DNA of 64,000 nt from Caballeronia udeis (GCF_001544555.2 NZ_FCOK02000009.1:62001-126000); one strand, 5' to 3'; numbered from the stretch's first letter, positions 45,419-55,597 are shown. Notes: a model not told the origin generated them from the sequence alone. Numbers and translations are program-made.

Positions 45419-46155
45419 GGCATTTCGCCGAGATAGGCCGTGCGAACCGATGGGTTCGCTGCAATTTCAGCGGGCGTTCCCGTCGCAATCACGCGGCCTT
45501 GCACAAGCACCGAAATGCGATCGGCGAGCGCAAACACCGCTTCCGTATCGTGCTCCACGATCAACAAGGTCTTGCCCTGCGTCGTCTCGCGAATTAACGC
45601 GAGTGCACGCACGGCTTCCGCGCGATTCATGCCGGCGGTGGGTTCATCGAGCAACAGCACGGACGCACCCGTGGCCAGCGCGAGGCCCAGATCAAGCGCG
45701 CGCAACTCGGCATAGCTGAGGCTGGTGGCGAGTGCATCGCTGTGATCGGCAAGACCGATAGCCGTTATGACCCGATGCGCCTCCTCGTCGATCACGCTCG
45801 AACGGAACCATCGATCCTTCCAGGTGGCTACGCGAGAGCCAAGCGCCGCGCAACGGACGTTGTCGCGGACGGTGAGACCCGTGAACACGCTTGTGGTCTG
45901 GAAGCTGCGCGCGAGGCCCTTGCGCCCCAACCGATGAGCCGGCATCCCGGTGACGTCGACGCCGTTCAACGCGATGCGGCCACTCGTGGGTTGCGTGCGT
46001 CCCGCAATCAGGTCGAACAGAGTGGACTTGCCGGCGCCGTTGGGACCGATCAACGCATGACGCTCGCCTTCACGAATGCTCAGATCGACACCGCGAAGAA
46101 TCTGCGTCGCACCGAAACGCTTCGTGATCTCCTTCAGTTCGAGCGCGGTGTTCAT
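45415..46155 (-). CDS. livG: branched-chain amino acid-type ABC transporter ATPase (LivG-like)
   Basis: 246 residues from ATG 46155, which overlaps the livM stop (ATGA). Walker A is GPNGAGKST; Walker B ends LLLDEPTAGMN, a LivG-type sequence. The signature region reads LSYAELRALDLGLALA where most LivG proteins have LSYGxQR. Function would be energising the LivHM permease. The upstream open frame is not family sequence. Confidence 0.88.
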   Translation of the reverse strand: MNTALELKEITKRFGATQILRGVDLSIREGERHALIGPNGAGKSTLFDLIAGRTQPTSGRIALNGVDVTGMPAHRLGRKGLARSFQTTSVFTGLTVRDNVRCAALGSRVATWKDRWFRSSVIDEEAHRVITAIGLADHSDALATSLSYAELRALDLGLALATGASVLLLDEPTAGMNRAEAVRALALIRETTQGKTLLIVEHDTEAVFALADRISVLVQGRVIATGTPAEIAANPSVRTAYLGEMP

Positions 46156-47345
46156 GGTGCGCTCCGGGCTTGTCGTGTGAATAGAACCGCAATCACAGCG
46201 CTGAAGAACGCGAAGCACCAGGGAGCGGCATGCCGGCCATCGAGAAGGAAACCCGCGATGTGCGCAAGGCCGTCGCCATGACTATCGAATTGCAGCGCGT
46301 AAGCGAGTTCCATAGCGATGACGATCGCCAGCATCCAAGCGCCGGCGGCGCACAACGCAAACGCGGTAACTACGTAACCCTCACGTGATCGTGCAGCAAT
46401 AAAGCCCACCATGCCCTTGGGCGCCACCACCACAACCCACACAAAAAACAGCCCAAGATAGGCCACCCACGCCACCGATACACTCCCCACCGCCAGGCTG
46501 AAAAACGTCAGCACCACGGCGCCCAGCACCGGCCCAAAGAATTCCGCAGTCCCACCGATCACCGCTGCGATCAGCACGCTTCCCGAACGCGCGAGGCCTA
46601 CCCCTTCCGCCGATGCCAGCTCCACATTGATCAGCCCCAGCCCGCCGGCCACACCCGCGAAAAACGCCGCGACGATCACCATCACAAAGCGCACGCGGCG
46701 CGGATCGAAGCCGATAGCCGCCGCACGCACGGGGTTATCGCGCACCGCATTCGCCACCCGCACGAACGGCGTGCGCGAGAACACGAACATCGCGATACAC
46801 GCCAGCACGCACCATCCGGCGATCAGGGCATAGGCCTGAATCGAAGGCCCGAAGTTCAAGCCGAAGAGGACAGGGCCGCTCGCCCGATCGATAGGAACAC
46901 CGCCCTCGCCGCCGAACCATCCCGGCACAAGCCACACACCCGCCGCGACCAGTTCGCCGATACCAAGCGTGATCATCGCGAATGTCGTACCGGCACGACG
47001 CGTTGAAAAAAAGCCGAATACGATCGCCGCGAGAGCCGCCGACACGCCGCCGATCAACGGCAAAAGGGGCAGCGGCATGGGGTATCGATTGAAGATTTGC
47101 GCGGCGGCAAACGCTCCGAGCCCGGCGTACACGGCGTGCCCGAACGACAGCAATCCTGTCTCGCCGAGCAGCAAGTTGAATGAGAGAGCGAACACGATCA
47201 TGGTCGCGGTTTGCGCGAGATAGGCGAGCAGCCAGCTCTGCGAGGTGAAGACCGGCGGCAACGCAAGACCGGCCACGAGCAGCAGCCACGGAAGCGCTTG
47301 ACGCAGAGCGGTGCGGGAGTGGGTGAGAGAGTCAAGCATCGTCAT
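46152..47345 (-). CDS. livM: branched-chain amino acid-type ABC transporter permease (LivM-like)
   Basis: About 397 residues, roughly ten helices. NLLLGETGLLSFGHAVYAGLGA is the LivM signature. The C-terminal 60 residues add two more hydrophobic segments not found in most LivM proteins (VVTAFALCAAGAWMLAIVIA, and FFSAVIAVLFTRQ), so it is longer than the usual 310-350. ATG 47345 or 47339 both lie within the end of livH; the ribosome site is weak, consistent with coupling. Confidence 0.85.
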   Translation of the reverse strand: MTMLDSLTHSRTALRQALPWLLLVAGLALPPVFTSQSWLLAYLAQTATMIVFALSFNLLLGETGLLSFGHAVYAGLGAFAAAQIFNRYPMPLPLLPLIGGVSAALAAIVFGFFSTRRAGTTFAMITLGIGELVAAGVWLVPGWFGGEGGVPIDRASGPVLFGLNFGPSIQAYALIAGWCVLACIAMFVFSRTPFVRVANAVRDNPVRAAAIGFDPRRVRFVMVIVAAFFAGVAGGLGLINVELASAEGVGLARSGSVLIAAVIGGTAEFFGPVLGAVVLTFFSLAVGSVSVAWVAYLGLFFVWVVVVAPKGMVGFIAARSREGYVVTAFALCAAGAWMLAIVIAMELAYALQFDSHGDGLAHIAGFLLDGRHAAPWCFAFFSAVIAVLFTRQARSAP

Positions 47346-48285
47346 CGCCACGCTGGCCGAAGAGTCCGCGAGGGCGCAGCGCGAGCATCGCGACCAGCAG
47401 CACATACGGCAGCACGGGCGCGATCTGCGCGACGCTCAATGCAGCCCAGGCGGGCGGCAACGGAACGCCGGCAAACTGGGCGGCGCTCCCAAGCGACAAC
47501 GTAGTCCCGACTGCAAACGTCTGCACGCATCCGATCAGAAGCGACGCCACCAGCGCTCCGCCCACCGACCCGAGGCCACCGACGACCACGACAACGAACA
47601 CGATGGGGCCGATGTTCTCGGCCATAGAAGGTTCGATCACGAACAGCGGCGCGCCGATCACGCCCGCCAGCGCAGCGAGCGCGGTGCCTGTCGCGAACAC
47701 CAGCGTAAACACACGGGGAACGTTGTGCCCAAGCGTCTCGACGGTCGCGGCATGGGTGAGCGCGGCCCTCACTACAAGGCCTATTCGCGAGACCCGCAGC
47801 ACGGCATACAAAGCCAGCAGCATGGCCAGCGATACACCCATCATGAATGCGCGATAACGCGGGAAAGCGGCGCCGTAGAGCGTGAACAACGGACCATCGA
47901 GGCCTGAAGGAACAACCGCGTTGATAGGCGCAAGACCCCAGACCAGCTTCACGACTTCAGCGATCAGATAGGCCGCGCCGAACGTCAGCAGAAGCTCCGC
48001 GAGCGCGCCGCGGGTTTCAATCCGGCGCAATAAAAACCGCTCGAACAAACCGCCGAGCGCGCCAACGAGCAAAGGCGAAATGACCAGCGCAAACCAGAAA
48101 CCCCCGACGGCCGCAAGCGCGTAACCCACATAGGCGCCGAGCATATAAAAGCTCGCATGCGCGAAGTTGAGAACGCCCATCATGCTGAAGATCAGCGTCA
48201 GTCCCGCCGACAGCATGAACAGCAGCAACCCGACGCTCACTCCATTCAGAAGGTTGATCGCGAACCACTGAACGAATGAGGTCAC
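47332..48285 (-). CDS. livH: branched-chain amino acid-type ABC transporter permease (LivH-like)
   Basis: 317 residues, about eight helices; NGVSVGLLLFMLSAGLTLIF and MGVLNFAHASFYMLGAY are LivH signatures. It starts with GTG 48285 (AGGT about 8 bases upstream). It overlaps livM at its 3' end and follows the thioesterase gene after 11 bases. LivH and LivM form the membrane channel; the LivK/J-type binding protein is not in this window. Confidence 0.88.
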   Translation of the reverse strand: MTSFVQWFAINLLNGVSVGLLLFMLSAGLTLIFSMMGVLNFAHASFYMLGAYVGYALAAVGGFWFALVISPLLVGALGGLFERFLLRRIETRGALAELLLTFGAAYLIAEVVKLVWGLAPINAVVPSGLDGPLFTLYGAAFPRYRAFMMGVSLAMLLALYAVLRVSRIGLVVRAALTHAATVETLGHNVPRVFTLVFATGTALAALAGVIGAPLFVIEPSMAENIGPIVFVVVVVGGLGSVGGALVASLLIGCVQTFAVGTTLSLGSAAQFAGVPLPPAWAALSVAQIAPVLPYVLLVAMLALRPRGLFGQRGDDDA

Positions 48286-48296
48286 GTTACGCGGAC

Positions 48297-48743
48297 CTAC
48301 CCGGTGACCATGCTGACGAGCGGCTTGAGTGCCGCGACGAGCGTGTCGGGCAGCGGCACCGGACGGCGCGTATCGCGATCGACATAGACGTGCACGAAAT
48401 GCCCTTGCGCCGCAGGTTGCTCAGAGCCCGCGCTGAAGATGCCCACTTCGTAACGCACGCTTGTGGACCCGAGTCGCGTCACGCGCAGGCCGGCATCGAT
48501 GCGATCGGGAAACGCGAGCGAAGCGAAGTAGCTGCAATGCGTTTCCACCACGAGCCCGATCGTCTTGCCAGCTTCAAGGTCGAGCGCGCCGTGCCGGATC
48601 AGATACTCGTTCACGACCGTATCGAAGTAGCTGTAATACACCACGTTGTTCACGTGGCCGTAGAGATCGTTATCGGACCAGCGCGTATTGATCGACAGAA
48701 AATGCGGATAATCCGCGCGCGTCGTGGGTACAGGGCGGCTCAT
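48297..48743 (-). CDS. acyl-CoA thioesterase (YbgC/4-hydroxybenzoyl-CoA type)
   Basis: 148-residue single hot-dog domain. The active-site segment WSDNDLYGHVNNVVYYSYFDT matches the 4-hydroxybenzoyl-CoA thioesterase family with its catalytic Asp (DNDLYGHVNN). It hydrolyses acyl- or aroyl-CoA esters; substrate unknown. It begins 3 bases after the iron alcohol dehydrogenase stop and is 11 bases before livH, so it is part of the leftward unit. Confidence 0.9.
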   Translation of the reverse strand: MSRPVPTTRADYPHFLSINTRWSDNDLYGHVNNVVYYSYFDTVVNEYLIRHGALDLEAGKTIGLVVETHCSYFASLAFPDRIDAGLRVTRLGSTSVRYEVGIFSAGSEQPAAQGHFVHVYVDRDTRRPVPLPDTLVAALKPLVSMVTG

Positions 48744-48746
48744 GGA

Positions 48747-49901
48747 TCAGAACGACTCCTGCAGCATCCGCCGATAATCCTCCGCACTCACTTCGCGCGG
48801 ATTGGTCTTGTGGCAATGATCGGCAAGCGCGCCCTTGATCACCTTGTCGAACATGCCCTGCTCGACACCCATTTGCGACAGACGCGTTGGCAGGCCAAGG
48901 CGCTCGGTCATGTCATGGACAGCTCGAGCGATGTCGGCATCGGCGGCGAGATTCATCACGCGGCGCATCCGTGCGAAACGCTTGTCGGCTACCACGCTCG
49001 GCGCGCTTTCGTTGAAGCGCAGCACGGCGGGCAAAACCACCGCGTTCAGCGTGCCGTGATGCAGTCCGGTGCGGCCGTGCACGACCAGACCGCCCAGCGG
49101 ATGCGACAGCGAATGCACGCAGCCCAGACCCTTCTGGAACGCCATGGCCCCCTGCATGGACGCGCTCATCATGTTCAGGCGCGCATCGCGATCCTGACCG
49201 TCATGCGTCGCCCGTTCGATGGACGCCCACGCGCGCTCGAGCCCATCCAGCGCGATGCCGTCGGCAGGCGGATTGAATGCCGGTGCCAGAAATGTTTCGA
49301 TGCAATGCGCGATCGCGTCCATGCCGGTTGCAGCGGTGAGCATGGGCGGCAAGCCCAGCGTCAGGGACGGATCGCAGACTGCTGACTTGGGCAGGATGTG
49401 CCATGAGTGAAAGCCGAGCTTGCGGCCGTCGTCGAGAATGATGATCGCCCCGCGCGCCACTTCGCTGCCGGTGCCCGAGGTGGTCGGCACGGCGATCAGC
49501 GGTGCGGCCTCAGCGGTGATCTTGTTGCTGCCGCCTTCGATGGTCGCGTACTCCGTCAACGTCCCCGGATGGGTCGCCATGATCGCGACACCCTTCGCCA
49601 GATCAATGGACGATCCGCCGCCCACGGCGATGAGGCCATCGCAGCCTTCGCTTTTGTAGAGCGCGGCGGCTTTCATCACCATGGCTTCGGTCGGGTTCGA
49701 CGGGGTGTCATCGAAGATGGGAACAGCGCCCGCATCCAGGTCCAGCGCCTGGACGGTCTGCGACACGAGCCCCGCGGCCAGCACGCCTTTGTCCGTGATG
49801 ATCAGTGGCCGCCTGATGCCGACGCGCGTGCATTCGCTGTCGAGCACGGCGAGTGCGTCGTAACCGAGGTGGATGTGGGTGACGTAGAAAATGAAGGCCA
49901 T
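48747..49901 (-). CDS. iron-containing alcohol dehydrogenase
   Basis: 384-residue group III alcohol dehydrogenase. The NAD-binding GGGSSIDLAKG motif is near residues 97-107; the metal-binding Asp and His residues are in GMDAIAHCIETF and HSLSHPLGGLVVHGRTGLHHG. It interconverts alcohol and aldehyde with NAD(P). It is the first gene of the six-gene leftward unit, which suggests that the transported compound is an alcohol, aldehyde or a precursor of an acyl-CoA; this is inference. Confidence 0.92.
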   Translation of the reverse strand: MAFIFYVTHIHLGYDALAVLDSECTRVGIRRPLIITDKGVLAAGLVSQTVQALDLDAGAVPIFDDTPSNPTEAMVMKAAALYKSEGCDGLIAVGGGSSIDLAKGVAIMATHPGTLTEYATIEGGSNKITAEAAPLIAVPTTSGTGSEVARGAIIILDDGRKLGFHSWHILPKSAVCDPSLTLGLPPMLTAATGMDAIAHCIETFLAPAFNPPADGIALDGLERAWASIERATHDGQDRDARLNMMSASMQGAMAFQKGLGCVHSLSHPLGGLVVHGRTGLHHGTLNAVVLPAVLRFNESAPSVVADKRFARMRRVMNLAADADIARAVHDMTERLGLPTRLSQMGVEQGMFDKVIKGALADHCHKTNPREVSAEDYRRMLQESF

Positions 49902-50011
49902 GACGAGTGTCCGCGGTTGACGCAGTTAAGTGAGGCGTCTGGCATGTTAGGAGTCGCACGGGAGTCCGTCAATCCGCGCGGACGCCATGTATCGTGCGGG
50001 CGTTACGCGTT

Positions 50012-50542
50012 TTACTGCCCCGGCCGGTCCACATATTCCACGGTCAGACCGCGGCGGCGCATCCACTCCGCCACGGCATGGCCGGTTCCGGCGCGCCAGG
50101 GCCTGAGCTTCGCGGGCTCGACCAGACGATATTCAAGCAGTTCCGGCGACAGGTTGATGGTCCCGTTCGCCTTCACGTGATACGCAATGATCAGCTCGTT
50201 CTTGCGCATGAATTCATACACGCCGACCAGTTCCACCGATTGCGCTACCAGCGACGTTTCCTCCAGCACTTCGCGAGCGATGCCCTCTTCGGGCGTCTCG
50301 CCGTTCTCGAGAAAACCCGTGATCAGCGCGAACATGCCCTCGGGCCATGCGGCATTGCGCGCGAGCAGGATCTTGCCCTCGTACTCCACGATCGCCGCAA
50401 CCACCGGCAGCGGGTTATTCCAGTGCACGAAACCGCATTCCGGGTCCGGACACGCGAGTCGCACACGTCCGCCTTCGTGGCTTGGATCGGCGCGGTCGAC
50501 GAGCTTGTTGGCATCGCGTGGACAGAAATGGTATTCGATCAT
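50012..50542 (-). CDS. Nudix hydrolase with N-terminal zinc-ribbon-like segment
   Basis: 176 residues. The Nudix box is GFLENGETPEEGIAREVLEE followed by TSL; the catalytic REVLEE is intact and the Gly that usually ends the motif is Ser. Cysteines at the N-terminus (CPRD and CPDPEC) look like a zinc ribbon as in NudC-type NADH pyrophosphatases, though the protein is shorter. Probably hydrolyses a nucleoside diphosphate derivative. It follows ltaE (28-base gap), on the same strand. Confidence 0.88.
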   Translation of the reverse strand: MIEYHFCPRDANKLVDRADPSHEGGRVRLACPDPECGFVHWNNPLPVVAAIVEYEGKILLARNAAWPEGMFALITGFLENGETPEEGIAREVLEETSLVAQSVELVGVYEFMRKNELIIAYHVKANGTINLSPELLEYRLVEPAKLRPWRAGTGHAVAEWMRRRGLTVEYVDRPGQ

Positions 50543-50570
50543 GGTCTGGGGTCAGGGGATCTAAAAAAGG

Positions 50571-51605
50571 TCAGTGGGCGGCGCACAGTACGCGCACCTC
50601 GCCGGCGAACTGTTCCACCGTTTCCGGCAGCGTGTCCCACGCACACATCAGCCGGCAGCCACCCGAGCCGATGAACTGATAAAACTTCCAGCCCTTGTTG
50701 CGCAGCGCCTGCGCGACAGCCGGCGGCAGCTCGGCGAACACCGCGTTCCCCTGCGGCCTGAACATCACCTTCACGCCTTCTATGCCTTCCAGCCGCTCGG
50801 CCATCAATTGCGCCATGCCGTTTGCATGGCGCGCGTTGCGCAGCCAGACATCGTTATTGAGCAAACCGAGCCACGGCGCCGAGATAAAACGCATCTTCGA
50901 CGCCAGCTGCCCCGCCTGTTTCAGCCGATACGCAAAGTCGACGGCCAGCGCCTTATCGAAGAAAATCACCGCCTCGCCAACGGGCAGGCCGTTCTTCGTG
51001 CCGCCGAAACACAGCACGTCGACGCCCGCACGCCACGTGATCTCCGACGGATGCACGTTCAGCGAAGCGACCGCGTTCGCAAACCGCGCCCCGTCCATAT
51101 GCACCTTCAGATGGCGGCGCTTCGCGATCGCCGCGATGGCGCGAATTTCTTCCACGCTGTAGACCGTGCCCACTTCGGTGGATTGCGTGAGCGTGACGAC
51201 CTTGGGCTTCGGATAGTGAATGTCGGCGCGGCGCGTCACGATGGCTTCGATAGCGTCCGGCGTGAGCTTCCCGTCGATACCCGGCGCCGTCAGCAACTTC
51301 GAGCCGCCGGAGAAAAATTCGGGGCCGCCGCATTCATCGGTTTCGATGTGTGCAAGTTCGTGGCAGATCACCGAGTGGTACGACTGGCAGAGTGACGCGA
51401 GCGCCAGCGAATTGGCCGCCGTGCCGTTGAAGACGAAGAAGACTTCGCAGTCGGTCTGGAACAGGTCGCGGATGCGGTCGCACACGCCCTGGGTCCAGGA
51501 ATCGTCGCCGTAGGCTGGCTCGTGGCCGCTGTTGTTGGCTTCGATCAGCGCGGCGAGCGCTTCGGGGCAGATGCCGGCGTAGTTGTCGGAGGCAAAATGT
51601 TGCAT
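50571..51605 (-). CDS. ltaE: low-specificity L-threonine aldolase
   Basis: 344-residue PLP enzyme of fold type I, splitting L-threonine or L-allo-threonine to glycine and acetaldehyde. The PLP Lys is in CFGGTKNGLPVG, and MDGARFANA is typical of the family; FASDNYAGICPEAL matches the N-terminus. Length is normal. ATG 51605. Probably cotranscribed with the Nudix gene. Confidence 0.92.
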   Translation of the reverse strand: MQHFASDNYAGICPEALAALIEANNSGHEPAYGDDSWTQGVCDRIRDLFQTDCEVFFVFNGTAANSLALASLCQSYHSVICHELAHIETDECGGPEFFSGGSKLLTAPGIDGKLTPDAIEAIVTRRADIHYPKPKVVTLTQSTEVGTVYSVEEIRAIAAIAKRRHLKVHMDGARFANAVASLNVHPSEITWRAGVDVLCFGGTKNGLPVGEAVIFFDKALAVDFAYRLKQAGQLASKMRFISAPWLGLLNNDVWLRNARHANGMAQLMAERLEGIEGVKVMFRPQGNAVFAELPPAVAQALRNKGWKFYQFIGSGGCRLMCAWDTLPETVEQFAGEVRVLCAAH

Positions 51606-51724
51606 GCGGTCAGGGGGCCAGGGCGATAGTGGGCGTGGCCGTTATTTTAGCGGGTCGCGCGCAAGCGCGCGGGCACCGCCGTGGCCACCCCATTCACGTC
51701 TGCCCGCTGGCGGCTTTTACCGGG

Positions 51725-51961
51725 TTATTTTCCGGCGGGTTGATTGCCTTGCGCAGCCTGCTGCGCTTTCTTGTCCTTCTTGTTCGCTTCGTGATGACCG
51801 ATCGCGCAACCGCCGGCTGCGCCCACCGCTCCATGCTTGCCTGCCATGTGGCCCGCCACGCCGCCTACTGCCGCACCTTCCAGACATCCTTTGGCATAGA
51901 CGGCACCCGTGGCGAAAAACATCGAGGAAGCGGCGACGAGTGTGACGAGTTTTCGATTCAT
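51725..51961 (-). CDS. small exported glycine-rich protein
   Basis: 78 residues: a signal peptide (RKLVTLVAASSMFFATGAVYA, about 2-23), then a Gly/Ala/His-rich region (GAAVGGVAGHMAGKHGAVGA) with the repeat pattern of a glycine zipper, and a charged tail (EANKKDKKAQQAAQ). Likely periplasmic or outer-membrane associated; function unknown. ATG 51961 has AAGGAA about 10 bases upstream. The terminator at 52127-52161 separates it from alaS upstream. Confidence 0.75.
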   Translation of the reverse strand: MNRKLVTLVAASSMFFATGAVYAKGCLEGAAVGGVAGHMAGKHGAVGAAGGCAIGHHEANKKDKKAQQAAQGNQPAGK

Positions 51962-52119
51962 GAGACAGATTCCTTTTGTAGTCGACGCGCAAGGCCTCTT
52001 GCCTGCGCTGAACAAGGAAGGGCAAGCCCCATACCTGTCAATTTGCTTGCGATTTTCATGGATGTTTGCGGCAATATTCGCACGTCGAGGCCGCATGGAA
52101 ACCACGTCTTTCGCGCACG

Positions 52120-52161
52120 AAAAAAAGCCCGTTCTGTCGTTGCGACAGAACGGGCATTTTT
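52120..52161. terminator. intrinsic terminator of alaS
   Basis: A 13-bp perfect stem, GCCCGTTCTGTCG (52127-52139) with its complement at 52143-52155, and a 3-base loop. Seven A residues on the left give a T-tract for leftward transcripts, so it ends alaS; a T-tract on the right makes it usable in both directions. Confidence 0.92.
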
Positions 52162-52200
52162 AAACGGCTGAAGCGCCTGAGGCTTTGAAAAGCTGACTGC

Positions 52201-54825
52201 TTAAAGCTTGCCCTTCACCCAGTCATTGACGCCGGCCAGAGCCGCCGCCAGGTTCTCCGGCTCGGTACCGCCCGCCTGCGCCATGTCGGGCCGTCCACCG
52301 CCCTTGCCGCCGACTTGCTGCGCAACGAAGTTCACCAGATCACCAGCTTTCACCTTCTTCGATGCTTCCTCCGTCACACCCGCAATCAGGCTGACCTTGT
52401 TGCCATCGACGGCTGCCAGAACAACGGCTGCGTTCTTCAGCTTGTCCTTCAATTTATCGACAGTTTCGCGCAGCGTCTTGCCGTCCGCACCCGGCAATTG
52501 CGCGGCCAACACAAACACGCCACCGATCTCGACCGCCTGCGACACGAGTTCGTCGCCCTGGCTGGAAGCAAGCTTCGACTTCAGCGCACCCAGTTCCTTC
52601 TCCAGCGCCTTCACGTGATCCTGGACTTGCGTGATGCGCTGCGTGAGCTCCGACGGTTGTGCCTTCAGTGCCGCCGACGCGGCGTTGATTCGCGCGTCCA
52701 GTTCCTGCACGAAACGCACGGCGTTGTCGCCGGTGATCGCTTCCACGCGCCGAATCCCTGCCGCCACGCCACCTTCCATCACGATCTTGAACATCCCGAT
52801 ATCGCCCGTGCGCTGCACGTGCGTACCGCCGCAAAGTTCGCGCGAAAAACCGAGGTCGAGCACGCGCACTTCGTCGCCGTACTTCTCGCCGAACAGCGCC
52901 ATTGCGCCGCCCTTCACGGCTTCGTCGTACGGCATGACACGCACGATGCCCGGTGCATTCGCCAGCACTTCGGCGTTGACGATTTCTTCCACGCGGCGAA
53001 TCTGCTCGTCGGTCATGGGCGTGTTGTGCGCGAAGTCAAAGCGCGTCTTGTCCGGATCGACGAGCGAACCCTTTTGCTGCACGTGGCTGCCGAGCACTTC
53101 GCGCAGCGCCTTGTGCATCAGGTGCGTGGCCGAGTGATTGCGGGCGGTGCGAAGACGGCGAACCGTATCGATTTCCGCCTTCACTACGTCACCCACTTTC
53201 AGCGTGCCCTGCTCGACCGTGCCGTGATGGCCAACGACGTCGGACTGGACCTTGAGGGTATCGACGACCGCGAAGCGCACCGCTGCGTTCGCGAGCACGC
53301 CCTGATCGCCCGCCTGACCACCCGATTCGGCGTAGAACGGCGTGTGATCGAGCACGACGACGGCCTGCTGGCCCACGTGCGCCTCTTTCACCTGCGCACC
53401 GTCAACGTAGAGCGCAACCACTTTGGCGTCGTCGAAGATTTCGTCTTCATAGCCGTGGAAGGTGGTTTTGGCGCCGGCGTAGTCCAGACCTTGCGCCGAC
53501 TTGAACTTGCCCGCTGAACGCGCCTGTTCGCGTTGACGTGCCATGGCTTCGTCGAACGCGGCTTCGTCCACCGTGATGCCGCGCTCGCGGCAAACGTCCG
53601 CGGTCAGATCCAGCGGGAAGCCGAACGTGTCGTGCAGCTTGAACGCGAGTTCGCCGTCCAGTTGCTTCGACCCCTTTGCATCGAGTTCGGCGAGCGCGGT
53701 TTCGAGCATCGACATACCGTGGTCGATGGTTTCGAAGAAACGTTCTTCTTCCTGCCGCAGAACGTCCGTGACGCGCGTTTGCGCGTCCTTGAGTTCCGGG
53801 TATGCCGTGCCCATTTCCTCGACCAGATCAGCCACGAGCTTATGGAAAAACGCGCCCTTGCGGCCGAGTTTGTAGCCGTGGCGAATCGCGCGGCGCACGA
53901 TCCGGCGCAGCACATAACCGCGGCCCTCGTTGCCGGGAATCACGCCGTCGACAATCAGGAACGAGCACGCGCGGATATGGTCCGCAATCACCTTCAGCGA
54001 GTTGTTGGTGAGGTCTTGCGTGTCCGTTTCACGGGCTGCGGCCTTGATCAACGCCTGGAACAGGTCGATCTCGTAGTTGCTGTGCACATGCTGGAGCACG
54101 GCGGCGAGGCGTTCGAGGCCCATGCCGGTGTCCACGCTCTGCTTGGGCAGCTTCGTCATGTTGCCCTGGACGTCGCGGTTGAACTGCATGAACACGAGAT
54201 TCCAGATCTCGATGAAGCGGTCGCCATCCTCTTCCGGGGATCCCGGCGGGCCGCCCCACACTTCCGGGCCGTGGTCGTAGAACACTTCCGAGCATGGGCC
54301 GCACGGGCCGGTGTCGCCCATGGTCCAGAAGTTATCCGATGCGTAGCGCGCACCCTTGTTGTCGCCAATGCGGATGATCCGCTCTTTCGGTACGCCGATT
54401 TCGTTTTCCCAGATGGCGAACGCTTCGTCGTCTTCCTGGTAGACCGTAACGGTGAGTTTTTCGGGCGGCAGGCCGTAGACCTTGGTCAGCAGTTCCCAGC
54501 AATAGTGGATGGCATCGCGCTTGAAATAGTCGCCGAACGAGAAGTTGCCCAGCATTTCGAAGAACGTGTGATGGCGGGCCGTGTAGCCGACGTTTTCGAG
54601 GTCGTTGTGCTTGCCGCCCGCGCGGACGCTGCGTTGCGAGGTCGTGGCGCGCGAATACGGCCGGCTCTCGGTTCCCAGGAAGACGTCCTTGAACTGGACC
54701 ATGCCCGAGTTCACGAAGAGCAGCGTGGGATCGTTGCCGGGCACAAGGCTGGACGAGCGCACGATCGTGTGGCCCTTCGATTCAAAGAACTTGAGGAATT
54801 TCTCGCGGATGTCGGCGGCTTTCAT
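52201..54825 (-). CDS. alaS: alanine--tRNA ligase
   Basis: 874-residue class II synthetase, full length. The N-terminal aminoacylation domain has [19 protein letters not shown]; the editing domain has the zinc ligands in NHSATHLMH and CGGTH, and the C-terminal C-Ala domain ends with [15 protein letters not shown]. It charges tRNA(Ala) and edits Ser/Gly mischarging. Single gene followed by a strong terminator. Confidence 0.97.
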   Translation of the reverse strand: MKAADIREKFLKFFESKGHTIVRSSSLVPGNDPTLLFVNSGMVQFKDVFLGTESRPYSRATTSQRSVRAGGKHNDLENVGYTARHHTFFEMLGNFSFGDYFKRDAIHYCWELLTKVYGLPPEKLTVTVYQEDDEAFAIWENEIGVPKERIIRIGDNKGARYASDNFWTMGDTGPCGPCSEVFYDHGPEVWGGPPGSPEEDGDRFIEIWNLVFMQFNRDVQGNMTKLPKQSVDTGMGLERLAAVLQHVHSNYEIDLFQALIKAAARETDTQDLTNNSLKVIADHIRACSFLIVDGVIPGNEGRGYVLRRIVRRAIRHGYKLGRKGAFFHKLVADLVEEMGTAYPELKDAQTRVTDVLRQEEERFFETIDHGMSMLETALAELDAKGSKQLDGELAFKLHDTFGFPLDLTADVCRERGITVDEAAFDEAMARQREQARSAGKFKSAQGLDYAGAKTTFHGYEDEIFDDAKVVALYVDGAQVKEAHVGQQAVVVLDHTPFYAESGGQAGDQGVLANAAVRFAVVDTLKVQSDVVGHHGTVEQGTLKVGDVVKAEIDTVRRLRTARNHSATHLMHKALREVLGSHVQQKGSLVDPDKTRFDFAHNTPMTDEQIRRVEEIVNAEVLANAPGIVRVMPYDEAVKGGAMALFGEKYGDEVRVLDLGFSRELCGGTHVQRTGDIGMFKIVMEGGVAAGIRRVEAITGDNAVRFVQELDARINAASAALKAQPSELTQRITQVQDHVKALEKELGALKSKLASSQGDELVSQAVEIGGVFVLAAQLPGADGKTLRETVDKLKDKLKNAAVVLAAVDGNKVSLIAGVTEEASKKVKAGDLVNFVAQQVGGKGGGRPDMAQAGGTEPENLAAALAGVNDWVKGKL

Positions 54826-55041
54826 GGCGTGCGGGTCTGCTGTTTTGTACGGCGGCGGCGCTTGGGGCGGAGCGTCTGACTTTTGTCTTTAGTCGCTGAT
54901 CGCGCGCGAGGGCCGAATGCCGGGTGCCAAAATGGGATTGTCGATTATACGGGGTTTGAAGAGGGATTTTGCTGGCGCCGACACCGCCCACAACTCCCGC
55001 TCCCCACAATCCCTTCTGCCGCCGCGGTAATAGCCCCCCGC

Positions 55042-55260
55042 TTACCGCACCCCTGCCCCGATCAATCCGCCCGCCGCCGCACCCGCCACCGTCCCGAGCG
55101 GACCGCCGGTCAGCACGTAACCCAAAGCCCCGCCGGCGGCCGCGCCAATACCCGCGTGCGCCTGCGTACGGTTCATCGCACATGCCGACAGCGAAGCGAT
55201 AAACACGCCAATTGCCGCAACCCGTGCAACCTGAAAAGAAACCCGCGTGATCTTGTTCAT
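55042..55260 (-). CDS. small glycine-zipper lipoprotein
   Basis: 72 residues: a lipoprotein signal (VAAIGVFIASLSAC, lipobox LSAC with Cys27), then a glycine-zipper segment (GIGAAAGGALGYVLTGGPLG, then TVAGAAAGGLIGAGV) like that of SlyB/OmpA-linked 2TM proteins. Probably outer-membrane anchored. ATG 55260 has ACAGTC and AAAGGAC upstream. Function unknown. Confidence 0.82.
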   Translation of the reverse strand: MNKITRVSFQVARVAAIGVFIASLSACAMNRTQAHAGIGAAAGGALGYVLTGGPLGTVAGAAAGGLIGAGVR

Positions 55261-55597
55261 GATGAGACTGTCCTTTTTATCGTCGATACCGCTCACATTC
55301 CAACCTTACAATTTCATTATTTCGGAACGCGAGGCTATCTTAAAATCCTCCCATCATTGGCGACAATTCGATTTACGTCCCGTTACGCTGGATACATCCG
55401 GTATAGGAAACGGCCCGGCCTCGTTACAACCGCGCAGGCGCCCCGATGTCGCAGCTACGCCGCACATCGCGGCAAAATCCCGGCCTGCGCTGTCCTGACC
55501 CTCACGCTAAGGTAGAATCGAAAGACCAGATAAGTCTTACCGAACGCAAGCTGCAAGTCTTCAACGCTAGCGCCCTCGTCCGCTCTCTCTTTCTCGC
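55261..55597. other. divergent promoter region before glnS
   Basis: 337 bases between the small lipoprotein gene (leftward) and glnS (rightward). Its reading frames have no recognisable product. TAGAAT at 55512-55517 is a possible -10 for glnS, with only a weak -35 (CTGTCC) 17 bases before it. Confidence 0.5.

Noticed and set aside
53533..54879. A 448-codon frame on the plus strand opposite alaS
   Set aside because: Antisense to a certain gene, no family features.
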